Assembly: GCA_035319125.1 (NCBI GenBank)
Contig: DATHDG010000022.1
Span: forward strand, 19,264-83,263
Origin: Fen-1308 sp035319125
GTDB taxonomy: Bacteria; Nitrospirota; Thermodesulfovibrionia; Thermodesulfovibrionales; Dissulfurispiraceae
Direction: 5' to 3'
Length of the DNA: 64,000 nt
Shown piece after piece: positions 1 to 8,473 of this stretch (its first letter is position 1; each line of letters begins with the position of its first letter). The position numbers were made by a program, and so were the translations under genes. Below the pieces are notes generated by a model, which was given only the letters and a program-made list of their open reading frames with translations, had not been told where the DNA came from and did no database searches.

Positions 1-105
1 CTGAAGTACATTCTTTGGCAGGTATCCGTAAATGTTCTGAGCCTCCTGGAGTACCGGAATCAGTGCCCCCTTGTATCCCCGGTACTCATTAAGCAATTTC
101 GTCAT
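1..105 (-). CDS. NuoE/HndA-like thioredoxin-fold 2Fe-2S subunit, N-terminal part only
   Basis: The first 35 residues of a protein that runs off the left edge. It reads MTKLLNEYRG then KGALIPVLQEAQ and IYGYLP, the N-terminal helical segment of the 24-kDa (NuoE/HndA/HydC) family, which carries a 2Fe-2S cluster in complex I or in electron-bifurcating hydrogenases and formate dehydrogenases. The cluster cysteines lie outside the window, so the parent complex cannot be told. Start is uncertain: ATG at 105 has AAGGAA close upstream, but an in-frame TTG near position 156 follows AGAGGAG at a good distance and would add about 17 residues. Confidence 0.8.
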   Translation of the reverse strand, partial: MTKLLNEYRGYKGALIPVLQEAQNIYGYLPKNVLQ

Positions 106-482
106 TGCTGTTTCCTTGCACAAATTCCCACTGTCACTCTTGTCGGCAGCCAATGTTAGATTCTCCTCTCGTTGTTATTGATATTCGCAATAACTCAAAT
201 TATGAAGCAGTCTTGACCGTGGACGTCGGTAGGGTTTATACGTTGATGGGCAGGCAGGATCGAATAGAACAGCCCAAAGTTCTGGATACTGGTGGTTGAG
301 GCGATTATCAAATCGGTCCTGGCTTTCAGCACAGTCTCCTCCAGTATATGATCGACAAATTGTAACGCTTGTTTTGACACGGCGTCAAAGCACTTATATT
401 TATTTAAAAATTAATATAATTAATATTTAACCCGTATCTTAATGATTTATATTGATATTTATAATACGTATGTTCTGTTATG
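106..482. other. Gene-free interval with inverted repeat
   Basis: No convincing gene. It holds the upstream region of the NuoE-like gene, an AT-rich tract (about 390-450) below the ferritin-like gene, and a small inverted repeat TTTGAC-5 nt-GTCAAA at 373-389. The repeat could be an operator for the NuoE-like gene or a weak terminator of the gene at 483-938; it does not match the Rex consensus. Confidence 0.4.
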
Positions 483-938
483 CTACCAGACTTCAGGAAA
501 AGCCATGTCTGTGTAAATGTCCTCCAGCCTGCTTTTATGGCCGCGTTCCATTGATACAAGTTCGAGGAAAAGATTTTTCTGTTCCGGGTCTGCGCTGGAA
601 TTTGCCAGCAGCGTATACATTTGCATAGCTTCAAGTTCCTTTTTGATGGCAATCAATATGCTGTCGACCGGCTTGAGATCTAGTGTAAGAGCAGGTGTGG
701 GCAATGCATCACCGATTTTATAGTCTTTGGATTCCGCAAAATGCATTTTCCCCGGTCTTTTTTTCAGAAAACCCTCCAACATGCGTTTGTGCTTGGACTC
801 CTCATTTGCGAGGTCTTTGAATATTTTCTTAATAATGGAGTCTTTGGTCTTTCTGGATACGGAATCATAAAAGGCATAGGCTTCAGCTTCTGCATTTACA
901 GCATTAGAAAGAATCTCTTTGTATTGATCCAGATTCAT
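483..938 (-). CDS. Ferritin-like diiron protein (rubrerythrin family, no rubredoxin domain)
   Basis: A 151-residue four-helix-bundle protein of the rubrerythrin/ferritin-like superfamily. Iron ligand motifs are spread as expected: NAEAEAYAFYDSV (first helix), LANEESKHKRML (second), IKKELEAMQMYTLL (third) and ELVSMERGHKSRLE (fourth). There is no C-terminal CxxC rubredoxin domain, unlike the rubrerythrin at 34164-34658. Expected role is diiron peroxide reduction or iron handling. The start is supported by AGGAGGG just upstream, and a good promoter lies at 1000-1027. It is monocistronic as far as can be seen. Confidence 0.85.
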   Translation of the reverse strand: MNLDQYKEILSNAVNAEAEAYAFYDSVSRKTKDSIIKKIFKDLANEESKHKRMLEGFLKKRPGKMHFAESKDYKIGDALPTPALTLDLKPVDSILIAIKKELEAMQMYTLLANSSADPEQKNLFLELVSMERGHKSRLEDIYTDMAFPEVW

Positions 939-1321
939 AGTTACCCTCCTAGCAGAATGTGTGTTATTGACCTCCGGTCATATTTTAAGAAGTGTTTTAA
1001 TTATATTGCAAAATATACTGTGGTCAAATTAATAACACGAACTGATTTGATGCCTGTTTGTCCAGAAGATAGAGTCTGACTTATTTCTCCTGACTTGGGA
1101 TCCAGTGCACATCGACAGCAAAGCTAATATGATTTTATTTTACCATTTTACTATTGACAATAAAGCCGTTTTACCATAACAGTTGACGGTCTACGCTTGG
1201 GTATACTTACCGGCGGTCATATCTGAGCAATGAGTACTTGACATGTGCAGTCTGTAAATGTTGGACATGCAATATTTAAGTTGTCGCAACCAAGGGCGTC
1301 AAGTTAAGGACTGGCAACGGA
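939..1321. other. Gene-free interval
   Basis: The left part is the leader and promoter of the ferritin-like gene. The remainder, about 1030-1321, lies downstream of the sigma-54 activator gene and shows no gene, RNA or strong hairpin; TTTTACCA occurs twice (about 1139 and 1170). Confidence 0.4.
1000..1027 (-). promoter_or_regulatory. Sigma-70-type promoter of ferritin-like gene
   Basis: On the minus strand TTGACC (1022-1027), a 16-base spacer and a perfect TATAAT (1000-1005), about 60 bases before the start at 938. No gene lies between. Confidence 0.65.
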
Positions 1322-2680
1322 CTACCGGACGTTCAGTTCCTTCAGGATCTTCCAGAGAGTCACTCGGCTTACCCCCAAATGTCTGGCTGCCAGCGTACGA
1401 TTGCCGTTGAATTTGCCAAGAGCGGCCAGTATATAATCTTTGTCCTTGTGAGGCCTCTTGGGGATCTTGCGGGCTAATTTTGTGCGGTCTTTATTGAACA
1501 GATATTCAGGAAGGTCTGCAATGTCTATGGTGTCGCCTTTGCATGTTATGGCTGCATACTCAAGCGCATTGATCAACTGGCGGACGTTGCCGGGCCAGTT
1601 ATAGGCCTCGAATGCTTCCATGGCAGAGGGGCTTACGCTTTGTATTCGTTTTCTGTTTACCAGGCTGATCCTTTCAAGGAGGTGCGAGACAAGCAGCGGA
1701 AGATCATCAGGCCTGTCTCTGAGCGGCGGAGTCTGAATGGGGATGACATTTATGCGGTAAAAGAGGTCTTCCCGAAAGCTGCCGGCCTCCATAAGTCTGG
1801 CAAGGTCTTTGTTCGTGGCTGTTATCAATCTCACATCCACGTTGATGGGCTTGTGGTCCCCCACTCGTTCAAGTTGCTTTTCCTGTATGACCCTTAAAAG
1901 CTTGACCTGCATCGAGGCCGACATATCGCCGATTTCGTCGAGGAAGATGCTGCCCTTATGCGCAGCCTCAAACCTTCCCTGACGATCCTTCACAGCCCCG
2001 GTGAATGCCCCGCGCACATGGCCGAATAATTCGCTTTCAAGCAGAAACTCATTCAAAGCTGCACAGTTCACTTTTACGAATGGGCCCTCGTCGCGTCTGC
2101 TCAATTTGTGGATAGCTTCGGCAACCAATTCCTTTCCGGTGCCGCTTTCTCCTGAGATCAGGACGTGTGCGTCGCACGAGGCAGCATTCTCTATCTGCTC
2201 CTGCAGAAGCCGCATGGGTTGACTCATGCCCAAGAGTCCCATAAAGCCGCATCCATGCATCAGTTCGCTCTTCAATCTCTCGATTTCGAGATCCTTCATG
2301 TCCAGCGATGTTACATTGGTCATTACCTCGACCGCCCCGACGACTTCACCTTTGCTGTCCTTTAGCAGCACGGCATTCTTCAATAGATGGATTTCCCGCC
2401 CGTCTCTTCCACGAAGGTGGCATCGGGCGCCCTGCATAGTACCGCTTTCAAATAGAGTGCATTTCTTGCGGTCGCCGACCTGTTTGTTGTAGCTGCATAT
2501 ATTATTGTCGATCATTGAGCACTGTTTGCCGATGATATCTTCACGCTTATAACCTGTAATTTCCTCTGCAGCTCTGTTGAAGAAAAGTATAGTGCTGTCT
2601 TTGTCGATCACCATCAGGCCATCAGACATTGTCTCGATAACACTTTTTAGAAATTCGGGATTGGATAGTAATGGATTCAT
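1322..2680 (-). CDS. Sigma-54-dependent transcriptional activator with PAS sensor domain
   Basis: 452 residues. Order: PAS domain (about 8-125, beginning VIETMSDGLMVIDKD), central AAA+ sigma-54 activation domain (about 148-385) and C-terminal Fis-type helix-turn-helix (about 415-450, NGNRTLAARHLGVS). Walker A is GESGTGKE, the sigma-54 contact loop is GAFTGA and Walker B is IFLDEIGD; the arginine-finger region follows. No receiver domain, so it is an intracellular sensor rather than a phosphorelay response regulator. Cysteines within the PAS region (GKQCSMIDNNICSY) could bind a metal or cluster, or be redox-sensitive; this is inference. No -24/-12 promoter was recognised near it, so its targets are unknown. 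Confidence 0.9.
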   Translation of the reverse strand: MNPLLSNPEFLKSVIETMSDGLMVIDKDSTILFFNRAAEEITGYKREDIIGKQCSMIDNNICSYNKQVGDRKKCTLFESGTMQGARCHLRGRDGREIHLLKNAVLLKDSKGEVVGAVEVMTNVTSLDMKDLEIERLKSELMHGCGFMGLLGMSQPMRLLQEQIENAASCDAHVLISGESGTGKELVAEAIHKLSRRDEGPFVKVNCAALNEFLLESELFGHVRGAFTGAVKDRQGRFEAAHKGSIFLDEIGDMSASMQVKLLRVIQEKQLERVGDHKPINVDVRLITATNKDLARLMEAGSFREDLFYRINVIPIQTPPLRDRPDDLPLLVSHLLERISLVNRKRIQSVSPSAMEAFEAYNWPGNVRQLINALEYAAITCKGDTIDIADLPEYLFNKDRTKLARKIPKRPHKDKDYILAALGKFNGNRTLAARHLGVSRVTLWKILKELNVR

Positions 2681-2684
2681 ATTG

Positions 2685-2728
2685 TTAACTATTAACTTAA
2701 TTTAACATACCTTAACATAAGGGTTAAC
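2685..2728. repeat. Five TTAAC motifs upstream of sigma-54 activator
   Basis: TTAAC begins at 2685, 2692, 2702, 2712 and 2724 (spacings 7, 10, 10, 12), directly before the start codon at 2680. Two copies are the palindrome GTTAAC. The near-helical spacing suggests a binding array, perhaps autoregulatory; this is inference. Confidence 0.4.
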
Positions 2729-2892
2729 TGCTTTGCCAGCATCTGAAGGCTTCAGGTATTGACAACTGAATATAAAGTAAATGATCTCAAGCTTGTTAGA
2801 GAAGCGAGTTCTAATGCCGTCACAAGCGGCCGGAGCAGTATGGTATGTGAAGTTCGACGACAATGCAAATGTACAGCAGGTATTGGAGTTGA

Positions 2893-2932
2893 GCAGGCCT
2901 ATCCGGCATTGAAGGATGCCGGATAGGCCTGC
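2893..2932 (-). terminator. Strong hairpin at the end of the tol operon
   Basis: A perfect 17-base inverted repeat (2893-2909 and 2916-2932) with a 6-base loop, 17 bases past the tolB stop. The minus-strand side is not followed by a T run; on the plus strand TTT follows. It is probably the operon-end structure. Confidence 0.65.
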
Positions 2933-2948
2933 TTTCTGAATGCAATTA

Positions 2949-4208
2949 TTATTGAGGCGACCATCCCGGGCTTGCGGCTCTGAACCCTCGTGGCGTCAGC
3001 CGTCTTACGTCTTCGCCGTTTGCCCTCATCACGAATATACCCGTGGCGCCTTCACGGTTCGATGTGAAGGCGATGTATCGTCCATCAGGAGAAAAGCAGG
3101 GATCTTCATTGTTGCCTGCATCTGTAAGTTGTGTAACTCCGCTTCCGTCGGGCTTGATCGTAAATATCTGGTTCTTTCCTCCGATCATGCTTGCGTAAAC
3201 GATCTTGTCACCCACGGGCGACCATGACGGCGACGTGTTGTAGTTTCCCTGGAATGTCAGCCTGTGTATGCCGAATCCATCGCGGTCGGAGATATAGAGC
3301 TGTGGTGACCCTGAACGGCTCGATACGAAAACAATTGATGCGCCGTTAGGAGAGATGGAAGGTGAAACATCTATCCATGGCGACGAAATTATCTTGCGGC
3401 CCTGCGAACCTCCTATATCGCCCACCAGGATATCGGAGTTGCCGTCCTTCGAGATAGAGTATGCAAAGTGTCGGTTGTCCGGAAAGAAACTGCCTACTAT
3501 ACTAACTCCTGTAAGCGGCATCGCTGTAGTTTCGCGCATGGCGATCATATCAAGCAGATAAATATGCCATCTGCGGTTTTTTTCAGCGGAGTACATGATT
3601 TTTGTTCCATCACGCGACCATCTCGGCGCCAGTATTATTCCCCCTTTAACTCCAACCGAATACATGCGTTCTCCGTCCCAGTCCATCATGTACATTTCCT
3701 TCAGGCCCGTTTTCTGGGCGATGAACGCGATCTTGGTCTTGAATATACCCTGTTTCCCGGTAAGCAATTTATAGATGTCATTGGATATGGAATGGGCGAG
3801 CACTCTTGTCAGGTCCGGTTTTGCGGTATATTCTTTTCGCAGAACTTCCCTGCCTTCAGAAACATCATAAGCGGATACTGTGATATCCAGCAATTGCGCA
3901 GTTGATTTTGTTGCGATGCCCTTTACGACCAGCTCTACCCCCAGCCCTTTCCAGCTTTGCGCGCTGAATGGCTGATCAGGACGTTCGATCTGTGCAGCAT
4001 CCTCCAGACAGTCAAACAGACCGGTGAAGTTCATATCAGCCCTTACGATACTGGACACCTCCCGTGCACCTATAAAAGGCTGGATCGCGATGGGAAGTTT
4101 CTTGATGCCGGAAGCTGTGACATCAATGTAGATTTTCTCGGCGCTGCAAGGCGCAATCAATAAAATCAAAAGTATTATTGTAAAAAATGCAGTCGATCTT
4201 TTCTTCAT
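2949..4208 (-). CDS. tolB: TolB, periplasmic beta-propeller of the Tol system
   Basis: 419 residues with an N-terminal signal peptide (hydrophobic FFTIILLILLIA then PCSA), an N-terminal alpha/beta domain (about 25-160) and a C-terminal six-bladed propeller (about 170-415) built of PD40 repeats such as DGRYIAFTSNREG and SWSPVGDKIVYAS. TolB links the inner-membrane TolQRA motor to outer-membrane Pal during division and keeps the outer membrane stable. It is the last gene of the minus-strand tolQ-tolR-tolA-tolB order. No pal gene follows in this window. GAGGGG before the ATG supports the start. Confidence 0.93.
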   Translation of the reverse strand: MKKRSTAFFTIILLILLIAPCSAEKIYIDVTASGIKKLPIAIQPFIGAREVSSIVRADMNFTGLFDCLEDAAQIERPDQPFSAQSWKGLGVELVVKGIATKSTAQLLDITVSAYDVSEGREVLRKEYTAKPDLTRVLAHSISNDIYKLLTGKQGIFKTKIAFIAQKTGLKEMYMMDWDGERMYSVGVKGGIILAPRWSRDGTKIMYSAEKNRRWHIYLLDMIAMRETTAMPLTGVSIVGSFFPDNRHFAYSISKDGNSDILVGDIGGSQGRKIISSPWIDVSPSISPNGASIVFVSSRSGSPQLYISDRDGFGIHRLTFQGNYNTSPSWSPVGDKIVYASMIGGKNQIFTIKPDGSGVTQLTDAGNNEDPCFSPDGRYIAFTSNREGATGIFVMRANGEDVRRLTPRGFRAASPGWSPQ

Positions 4209-4221
4209 AAATAAATACCCC

Positions 4222-4860
4222 TCAAGGATGTAATCTCACAGCTATCTCCATTTCAGAAGATGGCGGCGGCAGCGGACTTGCATCATTAATGGCTTTGATT
4301 GCTGCCCGATCGTACAGTGGATTGCCAGACTTCTTTTCAAAACCGACGATAGTTACGCTGCCGTTCTTAGCTACGCGAATATTAATGATAGAAAGCAAGT
4401 CTTTATCCATAGATTCCGGCACCCGGAATTTGTCCTGTATTCTGTTTCCGACCATGGAAATATAATCTGGTCCACCTTGCCTGCCGGCTCCGGTGCCTGA
4501 CGTCTTCTGTGTCGAAACGTCAACGCTTCTTCTCAACTGTGCAAGCCTCTCAATTTTTCTTTTGGCTTGCATCGATGCTATTTTATCACTGACATCTTTT
4601 TTTTCTTTTTGTGTCACCTTCTCCGGCTTTTCTGGCGTGGGCGCCTTTTTTTCTTCGCGTGGAGGTGCCGGAGGCGCTGTGCTTTGCTGAACAGCGCCGG
4701 CCGGAGAACTATTTTCAGATGATGCAACCAGAGAAACTTCGAAGGTTGTGACTTTATAGTGTGTGCCTGCAAACAGCATGTAGATTACTACGACTGCAAC
4801 AAAAGCGGAATGCAGGCCAATGGAATAGATGAAGTAGCTGTAAAGACGGTCTGTCTTCAT
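4222..4860 (-). CDS. tolA: TolA/TonB-type energy transducer
   Basis: 212 residues: one N-terminal membrane helix (about 9-31), a Pro/Lys/Glu-rich and then Lys-rich charged linker (about 50-110) and a C-terminal TonB/TolA domain (about 130-210, IINIRVAKNGSVTIVGF). Much shorter than E. coli TolA (over 400 residues), so the periplasmic helix is reduced. The start ATG overlaps the tolR stop (ATGA), which shows translational coupling. Context with tolQ, tolR and tolB makes TolA more likely than TonB. Confidence 0.85.
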   Translation of the reverse strand: MKTDRLYSYFIYSIGLHSAFVAVVVIYMLFAGTHYKVTTFEVSLVASSENSSPAGAVQQSTAPPAPPREEKKAPTPEKPEKVTQKEKKDVSDKIASMQAKRKIERLAQLRRSVDVSTQKTSGTGAGRQGGPDYISMVGNRIQDKFRVPESMDKDLLSIINIRVAKNGSVTIVGFEKKSGNPLYDRAAIKAINDASPLPPPSSEMEIAVRLHP

Positions 4861-5258
4861 TTAAGCGATATTTTCGGTTCGGTTACCATGCCGAGTTTTT
4901 CTATGCCTGCCTCCTTTACATCGCCCATAATTTCGACTACCGTGCCATATGGCACATCCTTATCTGCCTTTAAAAACACATCCGGATTACGCTTGCTTAT
5001 TGCAGTCAGCTTGGCTATAAGATCAGGTTTAGATATCGGATTGTCATTCAGATAAAGGGTGCCGCCTTTCTTTACAACAATCGAAATCCTCTCTTCCGGC
5101 GGCAAGTCCTTTCCTTTAGCTTTCGGGAGGTTAACATCGATGCCCTGCTGCATGAGAGGCGCAGTAACCATGAATATGATAAGCAATACCAGCATAACAT
5201 CGACCAGCGGTGTCACATTGATTTCTGATAGAGCTGTTCTGTGTTTATCGATTTTCAT
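4857..5258 (-). CDS. tolR: TolR, ExbD/TolR-family proton-channel subunit
   Basis: 133 residues. A single N-terminal membrane helix (about 17-38) begins with NVTPLVDVMLVLLIIF, which holds the conserved membrane Asp used in proton translocation, followed by a periplasmic ExbD/TolR domain. It overlaps tolA by four bases and lies two bases after tolQ. It forms the motor with TolQ. Confidence 0.93.
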   Translation of the reverse strand: MKIDKHRTALSEINVTPLVDVMLVLLIIFMVTAPLMQQGIDVNLPKAKGKDLPPEERISIVVKKGGTLYLNDNPISKPDLIAKLTAISKRNPDVFLKADKDVPYGTVVEIMGDVKEAGIEKLGMVTEPKISLK

Positions 5259-5260
5259 GT

Positions 5261-5881
5261 TTATGCGAGGATATAGTCAACCAGCTCCTCTGAAAAGTCC
5301 TCCATGTTTATTATCATGCGATTGATGCGGCTAAGATAATAGTTGTAGGCAATAACTGCCGGTATAGCAGCTATCAACCCCATTGCTGTTGTAACAAGGG
5401 CCTCTGCAATACCCGGTGCTACAACTGCGAGAGAGGCAGAACCCGCAGTACCAATGCCGGTGAACGCGTTCATGATTCCCCAAACAGTGCCGAAAAGACC
5501 AATAAAAGGAGTTGTTGATCCGGTCGTCGCCAAGAAATGCAAATATCTTTCCAGTCTTGCTGACTCCAGTGCGCTATACCTTCTGAGCACTCTACGAAGC
5601 TCCTGTTTGTCGGTATGAGTTTTTTCTGCATATACATATTTGAAAAGCCGGGCAATCGGGCTCAACTCAAACCTCTTGGATGCCGTAAACAGATCTTTCG
5701 GATTCCTAGTGACGTTGTAAATCTTCATGAACCCATGGCTTTCATCATCAGCTTTTGAACATTGACGCCATTTATAGAATATGATTGTCCATGACGTAAT
5801 CGAAAATATCAATAGAATAATCAGTACTATTTTAACAATTAGCCCTGCTTGTAATATCATCTGCAATGCTGACTGTTCCAT
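5261..5881 (-). CDS. tolQ: TolQ, MotA/TolQ/ExbB-family channel protein
   Basis: 206 residues with three membrane helices (about 13-33, 110-135 and 155-180) and the family signature in TTGSTTPFIGLFGTVWGIM and AMGLIAAIPAVIAYN. First gene of the tol operon; AAGGAGG stands directly upstream. Together with TolR it makes the proton-driven stator that energises TolA. Confidence 0.93.
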   Translation of the reverse strand: MEQSALQMILQAGLIVKIVLIILLIFSITSWTIIFYKWRQCSKADDESHGFMKIYNVTRNPKDLFTASKRFELSPIARLFKYVYAEKTHTDKQELRRVLRRYSALESARLERYLHFLATTGSTTPFIGLFGTVWGIMNAFTGIGTAGSASLAVVAPGIAEALVTTAMGLIAAIPAVIAYNYYLSRINRMIINMEDFSEELVDYILA

Positions 5882-6222
5882 CTATCCTCCTTTTACAAAA
5901 TCTAAATGTATCCAATCAAAACCTCAAATGTCAAATCTACAACTCAAGTTAATCCTTTTTCAGCAATCGTTTTATATTGATATGACGACAATATGGCCTT
6001 CTCAGGTGATATTACCAGCACAAACGTTTTATAGCAATAGCGTTTAGTCTCTTATCGACAAGAAACTTGACAGCAAAATCGCAGCAATAATTGTTATATC
6101 AATTTATAAATAAACACAAATGCATATAATGTAATATGTATAGTATACTTGATCAGATAGCAAGATCATATAAAATTCAACTCTGTTCCTTAAGCTGAAG
6201 ATAAACACCATAAGGATGATTT
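5882..6222. other. AT-rich divergent intergenic region
   Basis: Upstream region of both tolQ (leftward) and the histidine kinase (rightward). TTGACA at 6067-6072, TATAAT at 6125-6130 and TATAGT at 6139-6144 are present, but no pair has ideal spacing, so no promoter is assigned. No gene seen. Confidence 0.4.
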
Positions 6223-7386
6223 ATGCAGAATGGACAGGCGATTGACTACAAGCAACTAAAAGACATAGTCGAATTTCTGCCTTATGCTATATTTGCAGTC
6301 GACAATAACAATTGCGTCACTATTTGGAATCGCGAAATAGAAAAGATGACGGCATTGTCAAAGAATGACATTATAGGCAGGAATTATTACGTATGCGGCA
6401 TACCGTTTTATGGAGAGGAAAGACCGTTTGTTATGGAGCTTCTTGCAAAGGATGATCAGGAACTGGCCGCAAAATATACGGACCTGAAAAAGCAGGGAGG
6501 TATGATCATAGCCGAGGTCTTTGCTCCGAAGCTATACAACGGAAGAGGTGCATATTTGTGGATTAACGCATCTGAGCTGTTTGATGCTGAAGGGAAGCGT
6601 GTTGGCGCAATGCAGTCCATGCTTGATATTACGGATCGAAAGAGGTTTGAGCAGTCTCTCGTAGCAGCAAGGAACCAGGCTGAAGAGGCCAACAGGGCCA
6701 AATCCGATTTTCTCGCAAACATGAGTCATGAGCTGAGGACGCCTTTGAATGCGATCAACGGTTTTTCGGAGTTGATGCTGGAGGGACTTGCCGGGACAAT
6801 CTCTGGGCAGCAGAAGGAATATATAGGATATATCTATCAGAGCGGTCAGCATCTGCTCAACCTTATAAATGACATCCTTGATCTGTCAAAGGTTGAATCA
6901 GGCAAGATAGATGTTGTCCCTGACAGAATCATACTGAATGATTTGCTGAACGGCGCAATCAACCTGGTCAAGGAAAAAGCCCTTAAGAAGGGTCTCAGCA
7001 TAACTAAGGAGATTTCCGGAGGCATGCAGGAAATAGTAGCTGATGTCTGGATTATCAAGCAGATTCTCTTCAATCTGCTGAGCAATGCAATCAAATTCAC
7101 TCCCAGCGGCGGTAATATTAGAATTATGGTTCGTTGCGCAGATAGCGGATTTGTTGAATTCAGCGTGGCTGATACCGGCATAGGAATTTCACCGGAAAGT
7201 CAGAAGATGCTGTTTCAACCTTTTCAACAACTCGATTCGTCATATGACAGAAAATATTCCGGTACTGGGTTGGGGCTAAGCCTCTGCAAAAAGCTGGTCG
7301 AGCTGCACCGAGGCAGAATATGGCTTGAAAGCGATGAGGACAAGGGCAGCAACTTTACGTTCAGCATCCCTTTTCTGAAGGAATGA
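6223..7386 (+). CDS. Orphan PAS-domain sensor histidine kinase
   Basis: 387 residues, no membrane helix. PAS domain (about 12-135, FLPYAIFAVDNNNCVTIWN), then HisKA with the phospho-acceptor His169 in SHELRTPLNAINGFSE, then the HATPase_c domain with N-box LLSNAIKFTP, G1 VADTGIGIS and G2 YSGTGLGLSLCKKL. A cytoplasmic sensor kinase. No response regulator is adjacent, so its partner is unknown. It lies 97 bases before the heptose kinase gene and may be cotranscribed with it, but the functions do not obviously connect. Confidence 0.9.
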   Translation: MQNGQAIDYKQLKDIVEFLPYAIFAVDNNNCVTIWNREIEKMTALSKNDIIGRNYYVCGIPFYGEERPFVMELLAKDDQELAAKYTDLKKQGGMIIAEVFAPKLYNGRGAYLWINASELFDAEGKRVGAMQSMLDITDRKRFEQSLVAARNQAEEANRAKSDFLANMSHELRTPLNAINGFSELMLEGLAGTISGQQKEYIGYIYQSGQHLLNLINDILDLSKVESGKIDVVPDRIILNDLLNGAINLVKEKALKKGLSITKEISGGMQEIVADVWIIKQILFNLLSNAIKFTPSGGNIRIMVRCADSGFVEFSVADTGIGISPESQKMLFQPFQQLDSSYDRKYSGTGLGLSLCKKLVELHRGRIWLESDEDKGSNFTFSIPFLKE

Positions 7387-7483
7387 GAAATATTTTACAA
7401 TCAATATAGAACAACTATCATCAACAGCTGCTCTAAGTTTTCTTTTTATTGATTTTTCAAATAACTGTCGGTTATTCTGAAAC

Positions 7484-8467
7484 ATGTCTTTTGCAAAAAT
7501 CGTCGGATCATTCAAAAGCAAGCGGATCCTCATAATAGGCGACATAATCCTTGACAGGTATATTTTCGGGAAAGTAAGCAGAATATCACCGGAAGCGCCT
7601 GTCCCTGTTGTCGATGTGCAGAAGGAATCTTTTCTTCTCGGAGGCGCGGCAAATGTAGCCAATAATATTATAGCTCTCGGCGGAAAAGTCACAGTCGCAG
7701 GTGTGATAGGAAAAGATCGGGCCGGCGATGTCGTCAAAGGATTGCTGGCAGATTGTAACATTGGCTCTGAGGGGATAATAGAAGACAGCAGGCCTACAAC
7801 CGTAAAATCAAGGGTCATTGCTCATAATCAGCAGGTCGTGCGATTTGACCGTGAAGATCGACGGAAGCTCGAGGGCAAGGGATTGCAAGGCATGTTGAGC
7901 TATATTAGAGAGTCTATCTCTCAATTCGACTCTGTGATTATTTCCGATTACAAAAAGGGTGTTGTTTCAGCACCGCTTGTGAAAGCTACGGTGAATATTG
8001 CTAAACGTAAAAAGACATTTGTTGCGGTCGATCCTAAAGTCGGTCATTTCCATCTTTATAAAAATGTATCATTGATAACGCCCAATATAATGGAAGCCTC
8101 ACAGGGGTCTGGGGTTGAAATCAGGGATGAAAAGGATCTGCTTAAGGCCGGTAAAACGCTTTTATCCCGACTTTCATGCGCTGCGGTTCTTATCACTCGC
8201 GGTGAGGAGGGCATGAGTCTTTTCGAACGTGAAGGAACAGGAGTGCATATTACACATATACCTACAGTTGCAAAGAAAGTCTTTGATGTCACTGGCGCAG
8301 GAGACACGGTTATTGCTGCATTTACGCTTGCCCGTGCCGCCGGTGCATCTCTTCAGAAAGCAGCGGTTATCTCGAATCATGCCGCTGGAATTGTTGTAGG
8401 TGAGATAGGCACGGCAGTAGCCACTCCTGAGGCTGTCCTTAAGTCCCTTTCCACCCACACCTTATAG
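7484..8467 (+). CDS. hldA: D-glycero-beta-D-manno-heptose-7-phosphate kinase (RfaE domain I type)
   Basis: 327 residues of the PfkB/ribokinase fold matching the kinase half of HldE/RfaE: ILIIGDIILDRYIFG near the N terminus, ISPEAPVPV, LGGAANVANNI and the C-terminal ATP/catalytic motif DVTGAGDTVIA. It phosphorylates heptose-7-phosphate at C1 for ADP-heptose and LPS inner-core synthesis. The nucleotidyltransferase half is absent, so a separate HldC/RfaE2 is expected elsewhere. GmhB and two heptosyltransferases are at 40612-43254. Confidence 0.9.
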   Translation: MSFAKIVGSFKSKRILIIGDIILDRYIFGKVSRISPEAPVPVVDVQKESFLLGGAANVANNIIALGGKVTVAGVIGKDRAGDVVKGLLADCNIGSEGIIEDSRPTTVKSRVIAHNQQVVRFDREDRRKLEGKGLQGMLSYIRESISQFDSVIISDYKKGVVSAPLVKATVNIAKRKKTFVAVDPKVGHFHLYKNVSLITPNIMEASQGSGVEIRDEKDLLKAGKTLLSRLSCAAVLITRGEEGMSLFEREGTGVHITHIPTVAKKVFDVTGAGDTVIAAFTLARAAGASLQKAAVISNHAAGIVVGEIGTAVATPEAVLKSLSTHTL

Positions 8468-8473
8468 TCTCTA

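Noticed and set aside
195..380. Minus-strand frame of 61 codons between the ferritin-like and NuoE-like genes
   Set aside because: GTG start lies in an inverted repeat, no ribosome site, and no family was recognised.
373..389. Rex-type redox operator before the NuoE-like gene
   Set aside because: TTTGAC-5-GTCAAA lacks the TTGTGA-N6-TCACAA form.
1261..1321. Sigma-54 promoter near the sigma-54 activator
   Set aside because: TTGAC and TTGC boxes are present on the minus strand but the GG-GC spacing does not fit.
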